A stretch of 64,000 bases of DNA from Lunularia cruciata (GCA_948567375.1 OX419758.1:14699001-14763000), one strand, 5' to 3'. Positions 11,113 to 24,200 are shown, numbered from the stretch's first letter. Made by a program: numbers and translations. The notes: generated by a model not told the origin, from the sequence alone.

Positions 11113-13819
11113 CTTTGCCTAACTCTTCGAACTTCTGGCATACCATTCATCCACAAGCCATCCAAAATCAAGAGATCTGAAGTGAAAGGTCTCAAATTTG
11201 GCTATCTTTGGCCAGTGTAGCAGCAGTAAAAAGGATGTTATCCATATAGATCAGCATTGCGACCAGAAACCTAACATCTTGATCCGGGAAAAATACATGC
11301 CATTTTTAAGTGAAAATTTCGTCGTACATCTTCACACATATGATTATATTTCGGAGGAAAAACCTGAAGAAAGCTTTATCAACGTGGCTATTACCAGAAG
11401 GCCATGGGACAAACCTAGACCTTACGAAAACGACGGCAGAAAGGTGGAAAATTACCCGAACAAAATTGCTATTCACTGGTCCAGGGGAACGAAGCTCCCA
11501 CAACCTGCCCTAAACCCTGTCAGGAACAGAACCAAAACATCAGAATACCCCGTTCATCAAATTCGAAACAGATACAATAACTAAAAGAACCGACTCAGAT
11601 CCATCAGCTACACATATTCTACCAGGTTCGAATCCCAGGTGATAGTTTCTCCGCCCGCCTCCAGCCTAGATACAAGATCTATCTCTTCAAGTGAAATCAC
11701 AGTGAAGCACCAGAATGCCACATATCAAGTATCCTCGTCAAATTCGACTCATCAAAATCCAAGAACACGCTCAGAATCAAAGGACCTTGCAGTAACTCAC
11801 TGGAAGGCATCCGAAAGGGCTGGGATGTAAGGATCCGAAATTCTCGAGGGCGGATTCGTCTGCTCACTTTCATCCGATCTTTGATCATCTCCCTCTCTGC
11901 AATCTAAGTATCCTTCAATTTCAGACCACCGTGAAACGACTGTTAGGTTACCATGGTAATCCATGGCTCCTCGCCGTCACCGTGTGGTTAATTAGTACCC
12001 GCTGGAGTCCTGAAACAAGCACAATTAGCTTATATAACAGGTAAATTATATTGTAATTAGTACTATACTTCGGAAAAGATTTGAACTAGTATAAACTCGT
12101 AATAATTGGAAATTGAATATTTCATTTACTTGTGTATCCTACAATAAGCATATAAACTTAGCTCAATCTGAAACACTTAGAGACCAGAAATTATTCGTAG
12201 AATCAATGGGAGAAAGAGTATGAAAATCAAATGATAAATATCTAAATCAATATAGTAAAATAAATATTTATGAAAAAAGCTAATATTATAGATTGTACAC
12301 AGTATAAAATTTCCCCGTGCTTTTAATTTATACTTAGGTTGTCGTTTGAAAGAAAAAAAAAATTGAGTGAAAACTTGAGTAGAATTATGAGACACATTGT
12401 AAGGGAAGTCCACACTATTCAATTTGGTTCTCCAATATTTGGCGCTAGTGGATAATCTGCCCATAAAAGTATTTCTACACAAGAACAAATGAAAATAATA
12501 GTTTCGAAAGAAGGAAAACAAGTTACTCGAAAATGCAAACTGAGAGTTAAGGACTCCACTTATGGAAAAGGGGTTCGTTGGAAGAAAATTATACTATTTT
12601 GTATCCAATTAGCTAAGAATATTCAACTTCTAAACTGAAGTATGTTGGAGATATTAAATTTATAATTGGACTGCACTCTTAGATAAGCTTCTTTAATTTC
12701 GCAAATAATAATACAACAAACCGATACTCATCAAATTTGTGATCATGATTCTTGAAGGAAACACTATTGTGAATAATACCATATAAGAACTCCAATTTAA
12801 AAATTTAAAATTCTAGATCAAAAATAGCATAGGAATTAAAGCATGTCTACCATGCAAATTTCTCTATTAAATTAGAGCTGTACTAAATTAGAAAAGCTAC
12901 CCGACTGCCTTTATAAAGGACCGGTCTTTAGTTCATAAAGAAACATAATCGACTCTTTATCGAGAAATGGATAAAAATTAGATATAGAAATAGATCCCGA
13001 AGCAATCACACTAGATGAGCGTTTTTTTTAATGCTACAGTGGTTTATAGATTTATCAATAATATAGTTAGAATATCTTATATGCCATAGGACATATCTCC
13101 CATTCGAATACCATTGGAACCTAGCTCCATTTTATTTCTTTTGTCTCTCCCTTGTTGTCTCCAGCTTGATGGGTCTTCCATCCTTCATATATTCTATGTG
13201 AAGATAAAAATACAAAATATATAAAATAATATATACATTTAATATTTTCCATTTGCAAAACAGGCCACACTTGCGCGTTAATACTGATGACTCCCAAGCC
13301 ACCAGAAGCCGACACGAAAGCTCTGACTTCATTCGTCAGAAGTCTGCCAGCTGGACCGCTCCGTTTTCTTCTTCACACTGAGAGAACAGCCTGGAGATTG
13401 TGGATTTGTGGTTGCTTTGATGTGGGTTCATCCATCTATCTCCTGACTCACAGGCATTGCCTTGAATCAGAGTGGACCACCTGGAAACTCGCCTTCTAAG
13501 CGTGTGACTGCTACTTTGTTCCTGTACAAATTGCCTGAGTGATCAGCGCGGAGCATCTCTTTCTGCTGTTCTCCTTCCTTCCTCCTTCTTCCCTTTGTGA
13601 GGTTATACGTCCGGACCTCTGGCAGATTTCCGAACTTTGAAAAGATTCGGGTGACTGCAAGGGAAGGTGGCTCTTGTAGTTTGACCAGTGGTTTGACAGA
13701 TTTTAAGTTTTTGCTTCGGTGGGTTTGTAGTATTTGATAGTGTGTGTTGATCACGGTCAACTGGTGTCACATATTTGTCCATTTTGAAGCGAAGTGTTTT
13801 GTACCAGCTGTTACCGATC
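11113..13819. other. Intergenic stretch, AT-rich
   Basis: This presumably holds the 5' UTR and promoter of the minus-strand CX9C gene on the left and the promoter of the EF-hand gene on the right. A 128-codon frame at 11198-11584 (plus) resembles no family I know and is probably fortuitous. From about 12000 to 13100 the DNA is strongly AT-rich. A dispersed repeat copy sits at 13097-13200. Confidence 0.4.
13097..13200 (-). repeat. Dispersed repeat, copy 3 (inverted)
   Basis: The reverse complement is collinear with 4066-4170 and, over its core, with 2913-2995. It begins CACATAGAA and runs through GAAGGATGG, CCATCAAGC, GGGAGAGACAAA and ATGGAGCTAGG blocks. Confidence 0.6.
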
Positions 13820-16431
13820 ATGGGGAGCAACGAGCATCTCAAAATGTGGTTTGATTCAGTGGACGCTGATCATTCTGGGCAAATAAACTGCGCTGAATTA
13901 CAGGTTTGTGTTTCTATCTCCCCTGGTGAAATAGCAAATGCCCGTCCTCTCATTTTTGTTCCGATATGAAGCTAGCTACAAAATTCGTGTTCCAGGGAGA
14001 AGTGTCCTCGAATAAATTATGTGATTAGTATCTGTGCGATCACCTACACTCGTTCGTTGAAGTAGCTGATGTCGGAGAACTGAATTGCTTTCCTAATTCG
14101 GAGGTTAGTTGAGAATCGTCGTATTGAGATGCGGTTCCAGAGGATAAAAAAAAATTCTCTCAAGCAAGAGACAGGACTATTTCCATGATTGTCGACAGTT
14201 GTCACTCTGTGTCATCTAATGTATCAAATGCGATAAGAAATTTGGAACTATGGAAATCGAGGAGTCATACCGAGGAAAAAGTTTAAGCATGATTTGGATT
14301 CCTTTTGAGATCAGGATTTCTAGGCGCTGAATTTGGAAAATATTGTCTGGAATGGAATCCTCAGCAAAATTGACTTTACATTGTCCTCCACAGAGAGCTC
14401 TTGGTGCAGGCAATCTTTTCTTCCCTACGACTGTAGTTAATCAAATGATCAAGTAAGAACTACCTGGCTTTTGTGGAGATTCAAACTCAACCATTCACAA
14501 TGTTGTTGCTGTCTCACAAGACTATACGGGTTGGACTTAATGAGCGTGTTCTCACTCCAATGTTGGCAGGCTGTACGATCAGGACTTAAGTGGGACAATG
14601 AATTTCATCGGTGAAAACTTCTACCTCCACACTTTGAGTCTTGCTAAGTATTCTTTGAGTTGACTTTACAGTTGATGTAATGAGGAAACTGGTACACCCT
14701 TTCATGCACTATTATTATTATTAACTTTTGCTCTAGCTTATTTTTCGTATTTATTTGGTTTAACGGGAACACTCGTTCTTAACAAATCCTCATTTTCACG
14801 GGTCATTTCTTTGCAGAGTTCGTCAGTCTTCATCAATTCCTCGTTGTGGTACCAGACTTCACCCACTTTCAATTTTCGTCTTTCATCTTCTGTCTCCTTT
14901 CTGTTGCGTGATGATCTTAACATAATCGCGATTGCGATTCACCTTTCAACCATCTGCCAATTTTCATGTAGTAATATTATGATGTACTCATTTGCAGGGC
15001 CTGAGAGATTGACTAAATGTATTTTACTGGAATGCAGGTGCAAGATTCTTTTCGAACTGCTTTGAGGTTTGTGTTCACAGCATAGTTGGCTACAAATGCT
15101 TCCGCTTGAGTTGTCCAAGTAGAGGGTCGTCCCTACTGCAGGCAGTTGGATCCATAGTCAGCTTCGGCACCATCAGATTTCATGTCCTTTATACCTGGTA
15201 ACACAGGTTACCGTAGTTCTGATAGAGTATGAAGCTGCCTCGTATTCTCCTGATAGTTCCAGAGAAGGACTGAGTTGGCTAGCTGAGAAGACCTTTTCTA
15301 TTGATTATCTTCATTGACATATATTGCCTGGCTTTCTGCAGAAATCGTGATTATCTCAGTCTGAATGAGGTTTTCGAGGTGAGGTTTGTCTTTGCTGATT
15401 AGTTTTCGTACTTCAAGTAGACATATGAAACTTGCCTGGTTTACGGTCTGCACCTTCCTACAGGTGTCTGAGCCAGAAATTTCTTACAAATCTAAAACGG
15501 ATAGCAACGGAACATATTATATATTATTTATTGATAAGTTTATCCAGTGCTGAAATACCTTCCTCGTTGCCTCATTCATCTGGGGTATCGCTCTGCAGGC
15601 ATTAAGACAGGCGCAATTTACTCTCGATCAGCCTTCGTTTTACACCGTATGCCAGGTTAGTTGCTGTCACATCCCAGGTTTATAAGGACATGCTACAGGA
15701 TGATCCTTTAATTTGTAGTGCACGAAACTCGTTGGCTGCCACAGACACCTTAGTTAGTAGCTCGTCAGCATATAAGAGTTATATAGCTCACAAAGTATGA
15801 AGAGATTCTGCCTGGTTGAAAAGGTCTTCTACACATGTTTGGTTCGTGTTCTGCATATCCTTGCTTCCTCATTAACTTGACATCTTCATCGCCCGGATGA
15901 TGATACAGAGCTTCGACAAGGAAAGATCCGGGAAATTTCGACTAGATAACTACATGTCTATGTGCATTTTCTTAAAATCCGCTCAGTAAGTTCGCTCAAC
16001 CTTGTCCTCGGTTTTGTTCTGCTCTTTGATACTTATCCGTGTTCCTAAGGTTGACATATTATGAACTTGCTCCTTTTGAGTGGAAATCAGCCAAAAGAGG
16101 TTTCAGTTGCTTGTACGAGTTAGAACCATGTTTCTGCCAAAACTGAGTTTCTGGTCTTTTCAATAGAAACCTGTTTCGGGCCTTTGACACTCAACGTGAA
16201 GGGCGTATAACCTTGGACTTCAATCAATTCGTTTATTGTGGTGAGTGATCATGTCTTGAGCTATATCTATTACGCAACAAGTACGCACTTCGACTACCGT
16301 TTGTGAAATAGGACGGCTTCACGTCTAAATTTTGACTGCTGTTTATTAAGTTTTTTCTCCTCTCCCAAGTTTTCAGCGGCTCATTCATGTCTATTCATGT
16401 TTGTCCTGCAGCTGCCAATTTGAGAATATGA
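13820..16431 (+). CDS. Penta-EF-hand calcium-binding protein (sorcin/ALG-2/calpain small subunit type), 10 exons
   Basis: Proteins of this family bind Ca2+ through five EF-hands and dimerise through the last. Ten exons can be followed: 13820-13903, 14394-14452, 14570-14610, 14817-14848, 15038-15066, 15342-15378, 15599-15655, 15909-15985, 16167-16240 and 16412-16431. Junctions are GT-AG and phases agree, giving 510 nt and 169 aa. EF1 (D15-E26, DADHSGQINCAE) and EF2 (D51-E62, DQDLSGTMNFIE) have canonical loops. EF3 (around RNRDYLSLNEVFEAL) has lost its acidic ligands. EF4 (DKERSGKFRLDN) lacks the final Glu. EF5 (DTQREGRITLDF) is degenerate, as usual for the dimer-forming hand. The end FNQFVYCAANLRI fits the family C-terminus. 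There is no long Gly/Pro-rich N-terminal tail. An in-frame upstream ATG at 13775 would add 15 residues; I prefer 13820 because the protein then starts directly at EF1. The donor of the 32-nt exon could lie 3 nt earlier. The expressed partner and role are unknown. Confidence 0.88.
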
Positions 16432-18299
16432 TAGATGCAACCAACTTCCTAAAAAGTTCCTACCAACTTCCTACACAGTTCCTATTGGAACTGTGTTTAT
16501 GTGCGAAGAACGATTGTTTCTCTATTAGTTGGTTTGTGCACAATTGTATATATCGTCTTAGCTGGAGCTGCTGTCTAGCAGCAGTTCCAAGGAGTAGGTG
16601 AAGATGTGTACATCGTTTTCGTCTGTGAAGAAAAAATAGATTGCCTATGCAATACTCTATCTAGATTCACGGAGCACTTTTTGACCTTGGCACACTATTT
16701 GCAATTAGGTGCGAAGAACTTGCTTTAGGTGCGAAGACCGGGACCTTGTGACATAAGGTGAAGTTTGGGCTTTAGAACTGGTTTTCCTCCTTGTGATCTT
16801 AGGAGACTTGGAATGTTTGTTTCCAGTCAGTTAAAAATCGGGTTGTCTCGAGTTTACCTATACAAATGACCTCAGTTTATGAGCGGAAAGTACAAGTTAC
16901 AAGGTCTGCATATAAGAGGAATGTATACAGACCTTTTAACTTGTTCGTACATTGAGAAGATTCTCTAGTTCTAAAAGTAGCTTCTGCAACAGTAATGACA
17001 TGGAATTAGATTGCAGTTCCAGAAGAATGTAATTTGGAAAGGGTATGAAAGTTGTTGTGGTTCGTAAGCAGAGAACTTCAAGATGAGATCAATGGGACAG
17101 AAGAAAATTCCGAGAACGTAGCAAATACTTGAAATGTTACGGGAACCAAGCCATATACCAATCTCTACTTTTTCAATGCCTAGTAACATGCCACCAGGAT
17201 GATGGACTTCCGGTCATGACAACAAGGCTGACCTATGTATGAGCGACTGAAAGTTTGTAGCCGAGGATGAAATCATAAAACTCGCCTTCAATTTATACCG
17301 TAGACGTGTGAAACTGGTGTTCACATGGCTAGTTTGCAGTGGATAACGAGGAAAGCTTTGGTATTATGTAGACCATCATCAGTATTTATATAAGTATCCA
17401 ACTGTACAGTTCATTTTATGCGAAAGCTTCCAGAGGTAAACATCTGTTTGTGATAACTAGTGCACGAAGTAAGTTTCAGCTCTGCATCTTAGGTTCCCTG
17501 GTTAGTTGCAGTGAAAACATGAGCAAGTCCAAGGAGAAACATCTAGCGTTGTGCTCAGGTCTCAGATCTCAGCTTCTCCCCAAAGTGCTGGAGACCCATT
17601 TCTTCCATTCTCTCTGTCCACGATTGTTCTCGCTCTCAACGACGTACAATAACACTCATTGTCAAGCGCACTCACTCCTTAACCTCCACTCCTTTTGTTG
17701 CTATGCAACGTAGTTAAGGATCACTTTGAACAGGACAGACAACTCGTAAAAGCTTTGAGAATTTTGGGTGTTCTGTAATATCTCGGATTATACGTGTCTC
17801 CTGTTTATATCTACCCTAGATTTGAACTAATCTCTCAGTATCTACTAATATTAAGGGTGCAGTGTCTGAAAACGAACGTTAATGTTTTATTCAGTGCTTT
17901 AGTTGCATGGCTTTTGCAATAGAATTGAAGGTGAAGCATCTTGTTTTCTTGGTGGATCCACAAACGACCTTATGTCTTGAAAGTCAGTGTCATGTGAAGT
18001 ACACCCTGGAGCTTATGAGCTGTACACTTCGCACATTCAATATCTAAGATAATCAATACGCGCCTACCTTTAATTTAACTAAATAAAGAACCCTTTGAAT
18101 GGAGTTGAACAAGTTTATAGTATAGACGAAACCGCTAATTAGAGACATGCATTGAAGTAAACCTGAACACAATCTTGAGATACTTATGCAATTTTCATTT
18201 GGCAGTTCAACACCCGTGAAAACCCAAAAGTAACATATTCTGCACACTTAACTTCGTCCTATGAAATGAACGTGAGAGTGATGTAGTGGCAATCTTCCT
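16432..18299. other. Intergenic stretch without recognisable gene
   Basis: It follows the stop of the EF-hand gene and should hold its 3' UTR. Short frames on both strands (for example 17450-17713) show no recognisable motif. A short direct repeat (TTAGGTGCGAAGA) occurs twice around 16700-16740. Confidence 0.4.
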
Positions 18300-19250
18300 G
18301 CTCTGTCAAACCCTTCTGAACACAGCTCTAAGTAGCTCGTCAGCACCTCCTTTTCCACCTCCATTGCAACCAATCACATGTTTTCCTCCGCTGTGACAGA
18401 GATGGAACTCTGTTGCACAAGAACTTTACAATAGTTTTCTGCATCGTCCATTTCGATACATGATTATTTCATACACAAGTCATTAGATGTGAGTTGGGAC
18501 AATTCTTCAACATAGACTATATTTATTCGCATGTCAAAGGCTATCTCCGTTAAATGTCCTTTACTTGATAATCGCAGACTTGTTGAACAGCATAGAGTCT
18601 CCTGGTTATATCCAGAGTACGATAGTACAGCAATGACTTACATTTACAATATTGTACTCTCTCATTGCATTTGACACTATGGTCGTACATACTGGTTTCG
18701 GAGCAGACGTTAACACTTTTGAAGAAGAAATCACACTCGTCATGACATGAGGAGCAAGAGGCATTGCTCGCTTGCTCATAGATGACTGAAACACTATTCT
18801 GGATGACTGGTTGAAGTTTGCATATGGAGTCATAGATGCAAATAGTCCAAACATGAATGATGGATGTATCTCAATTTGAGTATGATCGTTGCTGATATTC
18901 TCCCTCTTAGTTGCATTATAGCATTGCTCTGTTGCATCTATTATCTCTATTCTACCACTCTTGTTCATAAACTCATCGAGGTACTTTTACACGTGGAAGC
19001 AGATCTGTTACTGCATGTCATAAGAGGTCTAGCATATCTACTTCTGGTAGTTTGGAATACTTCCTTACCTTGGTTGGTACTTTGCATCTGTCCTCTCGAA
19101 CACCGGACTTCTTCCAGACCATTCTTCCAGACTGGGTGATTACCGACCGAGGCTAATCACCCAAGGAGACAAGCTTGATGGTGGGAGTACGGACGGTGCC
19201 AACTTCACAGGCCCATTGTATGATCACAAGAGCACTCTTGCTTGCTGGCA
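18300..19250 (-). pseudogene. Fossil of an RNA polymerase second-largest-subunit (RPB2-like) gene, possibly from a large DNA virus
   Basis: Reading the minus strand, blocks of RPB2 appear in the expected order: a possible trace of the TPEG region, then RYARPLM (the GRxxRPLL block), GRIEIIDATEQ (the EYIDAEE block), IEIHPSFMFG (EIHPSLILG), PYANFNQSSR (PFPDHNQSPR), APKPVCTT (YPQKPLVTT), YSGYNQE, FNKSAI and a block like HGQKGVIG. The order and the GYNQE hallmark make the family secure. The copy is clearly dead, with several breaks, and shows no introns over about 900 bp. Its residues differ from plant Pol II RPB2 (normally extremely conserved), so a viral source such as a nucleocytoplasmic large DNA virus insertion is more likely than a host retro-copy, though this is inference. 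It abuts the P450 relic. Confidence 0.6.
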
Positions 19251-19719
19251 CGGTTTTCTCTGGAGCAGGCGAGGAAACATCCGTCTGCTCTGCTGTAGAG
19301 GCTGATTTGCTGTCACCTGTGATAACGAGGGTTTGTAGGACCTATGAAAAGGATCCATGAAGGGGAACGAGACTTCAGAAACGTTCCTTTTCGTGCTACA
19401 CCTGTGACTCCCATATCCATGACTGTAGGTGACCTGTGAGATAGGAAACATATCTGATCCAAGCTTCCATGTCGGAAAGGTATACCAAAGATTTTTCTTA
19501 TTCGTCCATCTATGAGGGAAATGTGGAATGTAGATCTGCTGCATGTCTACCATGTTCATAACGATACTGACCATACTCAGTTGTTATTCATCCGAGATGC
19601 GGTTCGAGGTTCTCCAATGGCTTGTGAGTGTGGTTTTCAGGCCCAGTTCCATTCTGATTCTCGTCGGAAGTATACCCTACTTTCGGCTATGGACGACCGC
19701 AAGGTATGACCGAACGCAT

Positions 19720-21263
19720 GGCGCAATACTTCAGGGATCCACGTCCATATGCTCTGAGATTGAGCTGATAAAAAACGCCGATAATATTTATGACTGTATA
19801 ACGGAGTATATCAAGAGGGATCCAACGAATACCATACGAGTCGTTAGGCTGTTGACGTCGCAGACTTTGATTTGCACAGCCGACCCAGCAAATGTCGAGT
19901 ACATCCTGAAAACGAATTCTGGAAACTAACCTAAAGGAGAAACAATCCTGCACGGTCTGGGGCCGCTTTTGGGCGATGGCATCCTCAATGCTGATGGGGA
20001 AATTTGGAGGTTTCAGCGCAAAATCGCCAGTTTCGAGTTCAGCACCAGAAGTTTAAGGGACTTTGTGGTGGAGATTGTGCACACTGAGACTCATCAACGC
20101 CTTCTGCCACTGCTTCAGAAAGCAAAATCTGAGGGGAGTGTTCTGGATATTCAAGACGTGTTAATGCGCTTTGCGTTTGACAACATATGTGTGCTGGGTT
20201 TTGGCGTCGACAGTGGATGTTTGGATATCTCTCTCCCGACGGTTGAGTTTGTTGACGCTTTCGATAAGGCGACTAATTTGACTTTCTTCCGGCTGCTGAT
20301 TCCACGTTCGTCGTGTTCTTTTCTGTGCTGAGATTCTTTCTAGGACGATATGATGCGGGTTTGACTGAAGCTTTGCAGATAGTCGACAAGTTTGCTTTCT
20401 CTGTAATAAGCAAACGACGAAAGGATCTACAGTCTAAGGCTGATCAGACATCTAAGCCGGAGGCCACGAAGCAGGAATCAAATAGCAAATTCTCAAAGGG
20501 TCATAATGATTTGCTCTCACGGTTCATTCAGCTCGATGAGAAAGGAACTAAGGGCAACCAGGGTATAAGAAACAGTCGGGGAAAGAACCGGTCGATGGAC
20601 AAGAGACACCGGAGCTGTCAGACAAGTACATTAGAGACATGCTAATCAATTTTGTGCTTGCTGGAAGAAATATCTCATCTGCAGGCCTCACTTGTTTTCT
20701 GTGGATGCTCTCCAAACACCCTGAGGTAGCAAGCATTGTCCAGGCAAAATATGAATCCTTTCAAGGAGAGGGAGCACATCAAAAGTGATCTGACAAGTTC
20801 GACTTTGATGAGTTGAGACAGATGAACTACACACACGCAGCAATTACAGAGTCAATGCGATTGTACCCACCTCTCCCAACAGACGCCAAGACTGCGCAGG
20901 CCGATGATCATTTCCCGGATGGAACGTTCATCCGGAAAGGGGACAGAGTGGTGTACCATCCATACGCTCTGGGGAGGATGGAAGTTTTGTGGGGAAAGGA
21001 CTGCTTGGACTTCAAGCCAGAGAGGTGGCTGCAAGATGGAAAGTAGTGCAGGAAACTGGTTCAAATTTGCAGTGTTTCATTCTGGTCCTCGTATATGTCT
21101 GGGCAAGGAGATGGCTTACATACTAATGAAATACATAATAGCGTCCATTTTCAACAGTCCATTCAGGTTAAAAGTGGTTCCCAATCAAGTAATCCAGCAC
21201 GATATGTCATTGACGTTAAAAATGAGACACGGCTTGAAGGTCACTGTGAAGAAGACGTAAATT
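19720..21263 (+). pseudogene. Broken cytochrome P450, CYP94-like (clan 86)
   Basis: CYP94 enzymes are ER-anchored fatty-acid or jasmonoyl-isoleucine omega-oxidases. Recognisable parts in order are GDGILNADGEIWRFQRK (helix C region), DNICVLGFGVDS, FVLAGRNIS (I-helix; the usual AGRDT is altered), ESMRLYPPLP (EXXR motif), YHPYALGRMEVLWG, FKPERWL and the haem loop FHSGPRICLGKE with its Cys. The gene is intronless, as is typical of the family. It is dead: there is an in-frame TAA at 19927-19929, frame changes near 20305, 20560 and 21045, and an in-frame TGA at 20786-20788. The true N-terminus with membrane anchor is not found and may be lost upstream of about 19720. Similarity is still high across about 450 codons, so loss appears fairly recent. 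Confidence 0.85.
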
Positions 21264-24200
21264 TGATCTCACAGATAAGCAACACAGACTAGATTATAGA
21301 TCAACAATCTTACTCGACACCTTTAGCTTCGCTAGCTAGCTTCTGTTCATCGACTCCTAGTTGACAGAGACTTTGTAAAGACAAGTACTAAACAACACTG
21401 GCAACAAAATTAACTAGAACTGTGAAATAGTATATTTCCATGTGAACTACTGTGGTGATTTTTTTTTTTTCTTCAATATAGATTTCTAAATTACTTAATA
21501 AATGACTTTATCTTTACTTCTAAACGTTACCGGGTCGAATTAGACATGTCTATTGCAGATGTGTTAATTTTGATTAAATCGAAATAATAGATAAATTTAT
21601 ACAATTTTATTTGAAAAAACAATAATAGTTTAAAGTTTCCAGCCAGAAATAATGAATTAAAGACAATAAAGTTAAATTTTTTTAATTAATTTCCGAGGAT
21701 AGCATTTATAATCATGCATTACCATTATCATATCCAATGACTTTAAACCAAATATTTACCCATTTCAAATGTAAGTAAAAGATTTGGCGTAAAACAGATA
21801 TTTCAAAGTGTACCAATGCATCATTCATATTTAAATTACTTTAAATTATTTCAAAGATAGAACTAATATAATAATCCAGCTGTTTATACCACGACTAAAT
21901 TTTATATTTATATCAAAATCTATTCTATACTTGAAATATATATATAATCCCTTAAACTTGCGGGACTCCATAAGTGATACATATACATTGCCTCTATTTG
22001 CCATGTGGACTTTGATAGTTTGCTTATGGACATGTGGCCTGTGCTTATAGACAACTGGGCCCACCTAGGCTTTCATTCATTCAAGGTTGATTTTGCTTCC
22101 TTGCTTTGTCCTTTCGCAAGACGCCTTCACTCCTTGGAGTGCTTTTATTCTCTACTTTGTTCGCCTTTTTTTCTCTTTTTTTGAGTTCCCACTATTTATG
22201 AGTGGCATTTTAAAGGAGCAACCGAGTTTGCCTTGGCACTCATGAGTTTTTGAACATAAACTAGATACGAGGGGTATTGACAATTGCTCAGCTACTTCGG
22301 CACTTTGTGAGGCACTAGTGAAGTCATAGGTGTTTTCATGAGGGTTTACTATGGCCGCCCTCCGTTTCCTTTAGCTATTTAGTGTCTCAAGACTCCAACA
22401 CCCATAGCGCTGGTTGTCATATCCGTTATATCTTGTCCTCTTATGCTTTGCTTTCGTTACCTTTTGCACTTCGATCCATTTTTGCAGCCACATCATTTGA
22501 GAACTCTTGTTTTGTTCCACGCCTCCAGTCCCCAACTAATTCCCTCCTTGGTCATTTCCCTTCGCTCTTTGACTGCTCCTTGCTTCACCCTCTCTTGTCT
22601 GCAGTGTTCCTACCCAACTCCAGCCCTCGATCTTCATTTTTGTTCAAGCATTGCTTACTGGCAGGCTCTTACATCACGTTTCCTATTTCTCGCTATTGTT
22701 TGCATACATGCTCTCGATTTCATGTTCTTTATTAGTCCGTTGGCCATCGGTTATTCTCAATTTGTTTCAATTATGCTTTTGATGTATGTTACATTTGATG
22801 CATTCAACCTTAGGGATTTCACACTACTCTAGCATTGTGATTCATGTACATATCGCTTATCGATCATTTGCACTTCATGAGTTCTAGATAACCCGTTCAC
22901 GGATCGGCTTCTATTATCGTATACCAGTATATATCATCTCAACTCACATTTTCACTTTTAGTATTTAAGATTTTGCTATGGCTTTTTTCAAAGGAAAAGA
23001 ACAAAATTTTGGATACATATCATTTTCCCAATTGCAGTAATTCTGGTTCAAGAAAATCGCATGCAATTTGTATTCAAAAGAGTCAATCTTATTGATGTAT
23101 ATATAATGTTATATGTATATATTCATATTTATTTTTATTATAAAATATTTTTTAAATAAATATCGAAATTATATTAAGCTAAAATCAACCACAGTTTAGA
23201 GTCGCCTGCAGTATCAGATTGCGTGCAAATTGCACAATTGTGCCTGGTTTGCAACTGTAGATATCGCCCCTTAGCTTGGTCAAGAGGACGATCAATTGGA
23301 TTACTTTGAGACGTAATAATTCGATCAGTGTTCGGTTTCGAACGTGCCGCTCCTTGCACCATTGTGTACTTTATCACGAGACCGAATACAATCTCGTAAC
23401 TTGTATGCAATCAGATCAATGAATGATATATAAACCAATAAGTGATTTTTAGTTTAATATATTTTTGATGTTAATGTAATTCAATTTATTTGTATTTATT
23501 TATTTATGTAATTTATTGAAAATATAATTATTTATATTTTAAAAATAGTTTTCAATTAAATAAAACCCACGAATTGTATTTATACAGTTGATAATCACAA
23601 TTTTACTAAGCAAGTACAGTACTATTTCTTATGTTCCAGACTGTGTGTGCAAACTCGCTATCTCCAACTGGATATCATGGGCACGACTTGGTTTACCTCG
23701 AATAGGTTTAGACAGACACAGTACCTCTCTTCTGTGTAGCAAAACGGACCTGGTAGAAGCATCTCCTTTGCATACTTGCTCGACACGTTTCCGGCGTGAG
23801 GCGCTCCAATTGTACTGGCTAAGAGAACCATCTCGAAGGGTGGACAAGTGTTGCACACCTGTTCCTGGCAGCTTGTCTCCTGGGCCCAGACAGGACGCGT
23901 AAGAGATGGACCTGCAAGATGCAGCGTTGGCTCTGAACGTCGTAAGTCCCAGTAATTTGGTGGAATTACTTTCCCTCAGTTTACAGAATACAAATTACCA
24001 TAGCACCAAGAAGTAACAAAAAGTGGATAACCTTATAATGGGTTTACTCTTATAGAAGCAAGCAAGTTATTTCAAGCTCTTCCAGTCATTTAAGCCATTT
24101 CCACTGTAGTTTGCCTTCAATATTGCGACAATGATTTTAGAAATAGATACTACTTTCTTTTCGTATGTTTAGTTTCTTCTATTCTGCTTGTAATGTCTTC

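Noticed and set aside
11198-11584. A 128-codon plus-strand frame upstream of the CX9C gene
   Set aside because: No recognisable motif. An open frame on the opposite strand and a second plus-strand frame overlap it, and it lies where the 5' region of the minus-strand gene is expected.
17450-17713. 87-codon plus-strand frame
   Set aside because: No homology recognised. Low-complexity His/Leu/Ser/Cys text in an intergenic setting.
22382-22832. Two overlapping plus-strand frames of 117 and 129 codons
   Set aside because: Pyrimidine-rich DNA gives Leu/Phe/Ser/Cys-rich translations in both frames. No family resemblance and no splice or promoter context.
23588-23902. Stretch open in several frames on both strands, one minus-strand frame reading somewhat protein-like
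   Set aside because: No identifiable family, and the competing frames look equally open, so neither could be supported as a gene.
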